Of a stretch of DNA of 29,364 bases, positions 24,960 to 29,364 are shown piece after piece; within the stretch, counting starts at the first letter, position 1; each line of letters starts with the position of its first letter. A program made the translations under genes and the position numbers. The notes below the pieces were generated by a model, which was not told where the DNA came from, searched no databases, and was given only the letters and a program-made list of their open reading frames with translations. Source of the DNA: Accumulibacter sp. (GTDB lineage: Bacteria; Pseudomonadota; Gammaproteobacteria; Burkholderiales; Rhodocyclaceae); contig DPSD01000457.1 of assembly GCA_003538495.1 (NCBI GenBank), positions 1 through 29,364 on the forward strand, in the 5' to 3' direction.

Positions 24960-25013
24960 AGGGCCGCTGCGGCGCATCAGGCATAATGCGCCTTTGCCAG
25001 CCAGCCGCCGCCG

Positions 25014-25919
25014 ATGGTCGCCCGCCTGCAACACCCCTATCTGCTGCTCGCCCTGACCGTCCTCTTCTGGTCCGGGAACATGGTCCTCGGCCGCGCCATC
25101 CGCGAGCAGGTGCCGCCGCTGTCGCTGGCCTTCTGGCGCTGGGCGATCGCCCTGGCGCTGGTGCTGCCGCTCGCCCTGCCGCACCTGCGCGCGCAGTGGC
25201 CGCTGCTGCGGCGCGGCTGGAGACCGGTGCTGATCCTCGGCCTGCTGGGCGTCGCCGGCTACAACACGCTGGCCTACGTGGCGCTGACCTACACCGCCGC
25301 GACCAACGCCGTGCTGCTCAACTCGTTCATCCCGATCGCCACCATTGCCCTGTCGTGGGCCTTCCTGAAGAAGCACCTGCGCGGGATCGAATGGCTGGGC
25401 GTCCTGCTCTCGTTCATCGGCGTGACGACGATCATCTGCCGCGGCGACCCGCAGACGCTGGCCCGGCTCAGCCTGAACATCGGCGACCTGTGGATGCTGG
25501 CGGCGGTATTCACCTGGGCGCTGTACACCATCGGACTGCAGTGGCGGCCGGTCGGCGTCGACCCGATGCTGCTGCTCGCCGCGTTCACCGTCGTCGGCCT
25601 GCTCGCCCTCGCCCCGGCCTACGCCTGGGAGGTCGCGCAGGGCAGGACCATCCACGTCTCGGCCAGTTCGCTCGCCGGCATCGCCTATACCGGCGTCTTT
25701 CCGGGCTTTCTCGGCTACGTCTTCTACAACCGCGCGGTCGGCGAGGTCGGCGCCAGCAAGGCCAGCCTGTTCATCCACCTGATGCCGGTGTTCGGCACCA
25801 TCCTGGCGGCGATCTTCCTTGCCGAGGTCCCGCAAGGCTACCACTACCTGGGGATCGCGCTGATCTTCAGCGGCATCTACCTGACCACCGCCGCCCCTCG
25901 ACAGGTCAAGTCGTCATGA
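25014..25919 (+). CDS. DMT-superfamily transporter (EamA family)
   Basis: A 301-residue inner-membrane protein with about ten hydrophobic helices in two EamA repeats. Repeat one starts near residue 8 (YLLLALTVLFWSGNMVLGR) and includes ALTYTAATNAVLLNSFIP. Repeat two starts near residue 155 (DLWMLAAVFTWALYTIGLQW) and contains the FYNRAVGEVGASKASLFIHLMPVFG segment. Members export amino acids, sugars or metabolites; the substrate cannot be read. ATG 25014 has no clear ribosome site. The stop overlaps the mtfA start (ATGA), so the two are cotranslated. The gene is divergent from relA, with only 66 bp between starts. Confidence 0.92.
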   Translation: MVARLQHPYLLLALTVLFWSGNMVLGRAIREQVPPLSLAFWRWAIALALVLPLALPHLRAQWPLLRRGWRPVLILGLLGVAGYNTLAYVALTYTAATNAVLLNSFIPIATIALSWAFLKKHLRGIEWLGVLLSFIGVTTIICRGDPQTLARLSLNIGDLWMLAAVFTWALYTIGLQWRPVGVDPMLLLAAFTVVGLLALAPAYAWEVAQGRTIHVSASSLAGIAYTGVFPGFLGYVFYNRAVGEVGASKASLFIHLMPVFGTILAAIFLAEVPQGYHYLGIALIFSGIYLTTAAPRQVKSS

Positions 25920-26704
25920 TCAGAAAACTGCTCGGCTGGCTGCGCAAGCAGCCGGAAACCGCCCCTATCCCCGATCCCCTGTGGCGGAGCATCGTTGCCA
26001 CGTTGCCCTTTCTCGGCGCTCTCGACGCCGCCGAGCTGACCCGGCTGCGCGCGCTGGCCGAGGACTTCCTCGCCGAGAAGGAGTTCACCACCGCCGGCGG
26101 GCTCGAACTGAGCAACGAGATCTGCGTCTCGATCGCCGTGCAGGGTTGCCTGCCGATCCTCAATCTGGGCCTCGACTACTATCGCGGCTGGGTCGGGATC
26201 GTCGTCTATCCCGACGAGTTCGTCATCCCGCGCAGCGTCGAGGACGAATTCGGCGTTGTCCACGAGTACCAGGAACTGGCCTCGGGCGAAGCCTGGGAAG
26301 GCGGTCCGCTGCTGATCTCCTGGCGCGACGCGCAGATGGCCGGCGCCGGCTACAACGTCGTCATCCACGAGTTCGCGCACAAGCTGGACATGCTCAGCGG
26401 TGAAGCGAACGGCATCCCGGCGCTGCCGCCGGAGATCTCGCGCGCCGACTGGCAGCGCGTGCTGCACGCCAGTTACGAGGATTTCTGCGGCCAGGTCGAC
26501 GAGGCCGAGGCCGGCGGCCAGGAAACGCTGTTCGACCCCTACGCGGCGGAGAACCCGGGCGAGTTCTTCGCGGTCATCAGCGAAGCATTCTTCGAATCAC
26601 CCGGCCTCCTGCGCGCGCAATACCCGACGCTCTACGAGCAATTCGCCGCCTTCTACCGGCAGGATCCAGCGGCGCGGCGCTTGCCAGCGAGCGAGTTGCA
26701 GTAG
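25916..26704 (+). CDS. mtfA: Zinc-dependent peptidase MtfA (M90 family)
   Basis: A 262-residue cytosolic metallopeptidase. The zinc site HEFAH is at 151-155 (VIHEFAHKLDM), and a downstream ISEAFFE supplies the likely third Glu ligand. Other family segments are LSNEICVSIAVQGCLPILNLG and YYRGWVGIVVYPDEF. In E. coli MtfA binds the Mlc repressor and so affects glucose phosphotransferase expression; whether this host has Mlc is unknown. The open frame extends further upstream, but the true start is ATG 25916, which overlaps the transporter stop. Length is normal. Confidence 0.94.
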   Translation: MIRKLLGWLRKQPETAPIPDPLWRSIVATLPFLGALDAAELTRLRALAEDFLAEKEFTTAGGLELSNEICVSIAVQGCLPILNLGLDYYRGWVGIVVYPDEFVIPRSVEDEFGVVHEYQELASGEAWEGGPLLISWRDAQMAGAGYNVVIHEFAHKLDMLSGEANGIPALPPEISRADWQRVLHASYEDFCGQVDEAEAGGQETLFDPYAAENPGEFFAVISEAFFESPGLLRAQYPTLYEQFAAFYRQDPAARRLPASELQ

Positions 26705-26781
26705 GCCCGGGAGCACGGTCGGCGCCGCGGCTACGCCACGTTCGTCAGCGCAAGCTGACCACTTTTGACAGGAGGCGACCA

Positions 26782-27705
26782 ATGAGCAATCGTACTACGC
26801 AAGTGGAGCAGGACTGTGCCGTGCAGCAGGGCTGCGGCGCGATCGAACTGATCATCGAGCCGCGCGACAAGGATCTCGGCGGTTTCTCGGTGCGCCGGAC
26901 CTTGCCGACCGCGCAGCGCAAGATGGTCGGGCCGTGGATTTTCTTCGATCACATGGGGCCGGCAGAATTTCCCGCCGGTCAGGGAATCAACGTCCGACCA
27001 CACCCGCACGTCAATATCGCGACCGTCACCTATCTCTTCGAGGGCGAGATCCTGCATCGCGATTCGCTCGGCAGCGTGCAGGCGATCCGGCCGGGCGACA
27101 TCAACCTGATGGTCGCCGGCAGCGGTATCGCGCACTCGGAACGCGAGCGCCCGGAAGTGACCGCGGTGGCGCACCGTCTGCACGGCCTGCAGCTGTGGCT
27201 GGCTCTGCCCGAGCGCGACGAGGAGACGGACGCCGCTTTCCATCATTATCCGGCGGCCGACATCCCCGCGCTCACCGTCGACGGCGTCGCGCTGCGGGTG
27301 ATGATGGGCAGCGCGTTTGGCGTCGCCTCGCCGGTCAAGGTCTTTGCCGACACGCTGTACGTCGAGGCGCAGCTGCACGCCGGCCAGCGCATCGCCCTGC
27401 CGAGCGCCGACGAACGCGCCGTCTATGTCGCCCAGGGCAACTTGAAAGTCGGCGACACGGCGATCTCCGAACACGCCATGGCGGTCTTCGCCGATGTCGC
27501 CGGCGTCGTCCTGGAAGCGACCAGCGAATCGCGAATCGCGATCATCGGTGGCCAGCACCTCGGCCAGCGCTTCATCGAATGGAACTTCGTTTCCAGCCGC
27601 AAGGAGCGCATCGAGCAGGCCAAGCGCGATTGGCAGGAGGGGCGCTTTGCCAAGGTTCCCGGTGACGAAATCGAGTTCATCCCCTTGCCCGAGGAGAACG
27701 TCTAA
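26782..27705 (+). CDS. Pirin family protein
   Basis: A 307-residue bicupin. The N-terminal cupin carries all four metal ligands: H74 and H76 (RPHPHVNIATVTY) and H118 and E120 (GSGIAHSE). GPWIFFDHMGP precedes them. Pirins bind iron or other metals; some, such as E. coli YhhW, have quercetin dioxygenase activity, others are regulators, so the activity here is open. It is preceded by a strong AGGAGG ribosome site, which fixes ATG 26782. The length is typical of the longer bacterial pirins. It follows mtfA by 77 bp and precedes the PhzF gene by 144 bp. Confidence 0.94.
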   Translation: MSNRTTQVEQDCAVQQGCGAIELIIEPRDKDLGGFSVRRTLPTAQRKMVGPWIFFDHMGPAEFPAGQGINVRPHPHVNIATVTYLFEGEILHRDSLGSVQAIRPGDINLMVAGSGIAHSERERPEVTAVAHRLHGLQLWLALPERDEETDAAFHHYPAADIPALTVDGVALRVMMGSAFGVASPVKVFADTLYVEAQLHAGQRIALPSADERAVYVAQGNLKVGDTAISEHAMAVFADVAGVVLEATSESRIAIIGGQHLGQRFIEWNFVSSRKERIEQAKRDWQEGRFAKVPGDEIEFIPLPEENV

Positions 27706-27849
27706 CCCGGCCCGGCGGCGATGATCGGCAGCTCGAACAGGCCAACGCCTGGCGCTGGAACGGTCCCCGCAGCCGGGCGGCTCCGAGCCATTGATCGCAC
27801 CAGGTCCGCGGCAGACCCCCAGCACGACAACACTTTCGCGAGCTGAGAA

Positions 27850-28734
27850 TTGATCATCACGCGTCCGACCGTCCACCACGTCGACGTCTTCGCAACCGGC
27901 CCACTGACCGGCAACGGGCTCGGCGTGTTCCTCGACACCGAGTACTGGCCGGCAGCGGCGATGCAGCGCCTGACCCGGGAGATGCGGCAGTTCGAATCCG
28001 TTTTCCTGTCCGAGGTCGAGGCGCGCGGCGCGACAGCGCGGGTATTCACCGTAGACGAAGAACTGCCCTTCGCCGGCCATCCCGTTCTGGGCGCCGCCGC
28101 CGTTCTGCATCGCACCCGAGCGGCCAGTATTGAATCGTGTTCCTGGACGCTGAAACTGCCGCACGGCCACATCAGCGTCAAGACCAGGAATCTGGGTAAT
28201 TGCTACCGCTGCGAGATGGACCAGGGCTTGCCGCTATTCGGCGGCGCTGTTGCAGCAGCGGCGCTACACCCGATCCTGAGCAGCCTTGGGCTGAATGTAG
28301 CCGACATGGTCGCTGGCCTCACCGCGCAAGTCGTGTCGACCGGCCTGCCCTACCTGATCGTCCCGCTTCGCCCGGAAGCGCTGGCACGCGCGGCAATCAG
28401 CGGCCTGGCGCTCGAAGCGTTGCTGGCAACCGTCGGCGCCAAGTTTGTCCTGTTGCTCGACGTCGACGGCCGGGAAATGAGAACCTGGGACAACCTCGGG
28501 CAGGTCGAGGACGTCGCCACCGGCAGCGCCGCCGGCCCTGCCGCCGCCTATCTGTGCAGCGTCGGCCTGGTTCAGGCAGCCGTGCCGATCGACCTTGCCC
28601 AAGGCCGCTTTGCCGGTCGTCCGAGCCGGATTGCTGTCGTCCAGGACCCGGCAGGCCGTCTGCTGGTCAGCGGCGAAGTCTGGCCGGTCAGTCACGGCGT
28701 CCTCGATTTCGATCCGCGAGCGATCGAGCCCTGA
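27850..28734 (+). CDS. PhzF family isomerase-like protein
   Basis: A 294-residue protein of the PhzF/diaminopimelate-epimerase fold. Visible features are VDVFATGPLTGNGLGVF near the N-terminus, the catalytic Glu as E49 (QFESVF), ELPFAGHPVLG with H77, and EDVATGSAAGPAAAYL in the C-terminal half. The family catalyses proton shifts, as in phenazine biosynthesis, but most genomic members have unknown substrates, and no phenazine genes are nearby. The start is TTG at 27850, chosen because the family N-terminus begins just after it; the ribosome site is weak. The gene is convergent with the PEP-CTERM gene. Confidence 0.88.
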   Translation: MIITRPTVHHVDVFATGPLTGNGLGVFLDTEYWPAAAMQRLTREMRQFESVFLSEVEARGATARVFTVDEELPFAGHPVLGAAAVLHRTRAASIESCSWTLKLPHGHISVKTRNLGNCYRCEMDQGLPLFGGAVAAAALHPILSSLGLNVADMVAGLTAQVVSTGLPYLIVPLRPEALARAAISGLALEALLATVGAKFVLLLDVDGREMRTWDNLGQVEDVATGSAAGPAAAYLCSVGLVQAAVPIDLAQGRFAGRPSRIAVVQDPAGRLLVSGEVWPVSHGVLDFDPRAIEP

Positions 28735-28873
28735 TCGGCAGACCGCTCGGCCACCTGTCCGCCGCGTTTTGACCAGTTCCCGGGGGACTCGACAGCCGCG
28801 TCCCGCACCGTTGGCGAATCGCTGCAGCGTCGTTTTTGTGGAGACGACAAATGGCTAACGCGCAGCAGCGAAA

Positions 28874-28896
28874 GACGGCAGCCCAAAGCCGCCGTC
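28874..28896 (-). terminator. Terminator downstream of the PEP-CTERM gene
   Basis: Read on the minus strand, GACGGC and GCCGTC form a stem that extends through a G-T and two GC pairs to 9 bp, with a 5-base TTTGG loop. It is followed by TTT (28873-28871), about 30 bases after the stop. This is the most conventional intrinsic terminator in the window. Confidence 0.5.
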
Positions 28897-28924
28897 GCGT
28901 ATCCGCCGAGCCGCCTGACGCAGA

Positions 28925-29364
28925 TCAGGCTTTATTGCGCCGCCGCATTGCGCCAAGGCCGGCCAATGCCAATCCCGCCAGCGCCAGGCTTGCCGGTTCC
29001 GGAACAGTCGGGGTCGCAGCCACCGCTATCCGGAAGACCAACCACTCGTCATGATTGAATCCGGGCGTTGTCGGATCCGGATCACCGTTACTGCTGTACC
29101 ACACCCAGCGAGCGGCGGCGTCGATACCGGATATCGTACCCCAGGGCGCTGCCCCGTTAGCGGGACCGGCGGTCAGCCCGACCCATCCGAGCGACGCGTT
29201 GCCGCCACCGTTTGCGTCGAGGATCTCGTTCGTCAGCAAGGTCAGGTCGGCCACGCTCCCCGTATATGGAGCACCGACGTTGCCAAGCCCGGTGGCCATC
29301 ACTTGCCATTGCGGATCGTTGCTGTAGAACTTGTATCCGCTATCAAGATTCTCGAACTGCCCGA
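28925..29364 (-). CDS. PEP-CTERM sorting domain protein, C-terminal part (runs off the right edge)
   Basis: At least 145 C-terminal residues of a secreted protein. The end has the PEP-CTERM signal: VPEP, a hydrophobic helix (ASLALAGLALAGLGA), then MRRRNKA. Such proteins are cleaved and anchored or released by an exosortase, usually in Gram-negative biofilm formers. The preceding part is Gly/Asn/Asp/Trp-rich (for example DEWLVFRIAV just before the signal), with no domain I recognise. The frame stays open to the window edge, so the start is outside; the apparent GTG/ATG near 29302 is internal. The signal peptide cannot be seen. Confidence 0.9.
   Translation of the reverse strand, partial: GQFENLDSGYKFYSNDPQWQVMATGLGNVGAPYTGSVADLTLLTNEILDANGGGNASLGWVGLTAGPANGAAPWGTISGIDAAARWVWYSSNGDPDPTTPGFNHDEWLVFRIAVAATPTVPEPASLALAGLALAGLGAMRRRNKA

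Noticed and set aside
24948..25844. N-terminal extension of relA by about 300 codons
   Set aside because: The extension runs antisense through the DMT transporter gene and reads as low-complexity Arg/Gln/Asp; RelA has its normal length from 24947.
24947..25915. Plus-strand open frame extending mtfA upstream to 24947
   Set aside because: That part is out of frame with the clear ten-helix transporter coded at 25014-25919; MtfA has normal length from the ATGA overlap.
28851..29054. Plus-strand small open frame starting MANAQQRKTA with a GGAG upstream
   Set aside because: It runs through the terminator hairpin and then antisense to the PEP-CTERM signal; most of its length is explained by the opposite strand.

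Overview
The window reads as a chromosomal segment of a high-GC Gram-negative bacterium. Gene content points to a betaproteobacterium, probably Rhodocyclales and possibly a 'Candidatus Accumulibacter'-like polyphosphate accumulator. The supporting signs are an OmpA-type N-terminus of betaproteobacterial style at the left edge, a PEP-CTERM protein at the right edge, an Mla-type lipid-transport operon, and a divergent ppx/ppk1 pair. The taxonomic call is inference; I could run no search. I saw no rRNA, tRNA, CRISPR array, prophage, transposase or insertion sequence.

Layout, left to right. A partial OmpA-family gene (minus) is divergent from a sirtuin deacetylase gene (plus). mfd follows and overlaps aroG (DAHP synthase) by 4 bp. 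mgtE (Mg2+ transport) converges on a CYTH-CHAD protein, which lies downstream of a TrkA-N potassium channel (both minus). A short plus-strand block then carries a SAM methyltransferase, an EcsC-like protein and a membrane GGDEF protein with a degenerate active site. This block converges on a long minus-strand run: ppx > STAS-mlaE > mlaF > mlaD > auxiliary lipoprotein > an ECHDC3-like enoyl-CoA hydratase homologue. ppk1 is divergent from ppx and convergent with relA. relA is divergent from a DMT-family transporter gene that overlaps mtfA, followed by a pirin, a PhzF-family protein and, convergently, the PEP-CTERM gene.

How the genes work together. Phosphate and stress physiology is the clearest theme. 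Ppk1 makes polyphosphate and Ppx degrades it. CHAD domains are known to bind polyphosphate, and CYTH domains hydrolyse triphosphate or related compounds. RelA makes (p)ppGpp, which inhibits exopolyphosphatase in E. coli. A second theme is envelope maintenance: the Mla-type ABC system with its lipoprotein, OmpA, and a PEP-CTERM surface protein. The rest is ordinary housekeeping.

No clearly new multi-gene system is visible. The observations most worth a second look are the degenerate GGDEF protein, the hydratase homologue lacking both catalytic glutamates, a possibly leaderless relA transcript, the methyltransferase/EcsC-like pair, and GC-rich hairpins without long T-tracts at all four convergent junctions.
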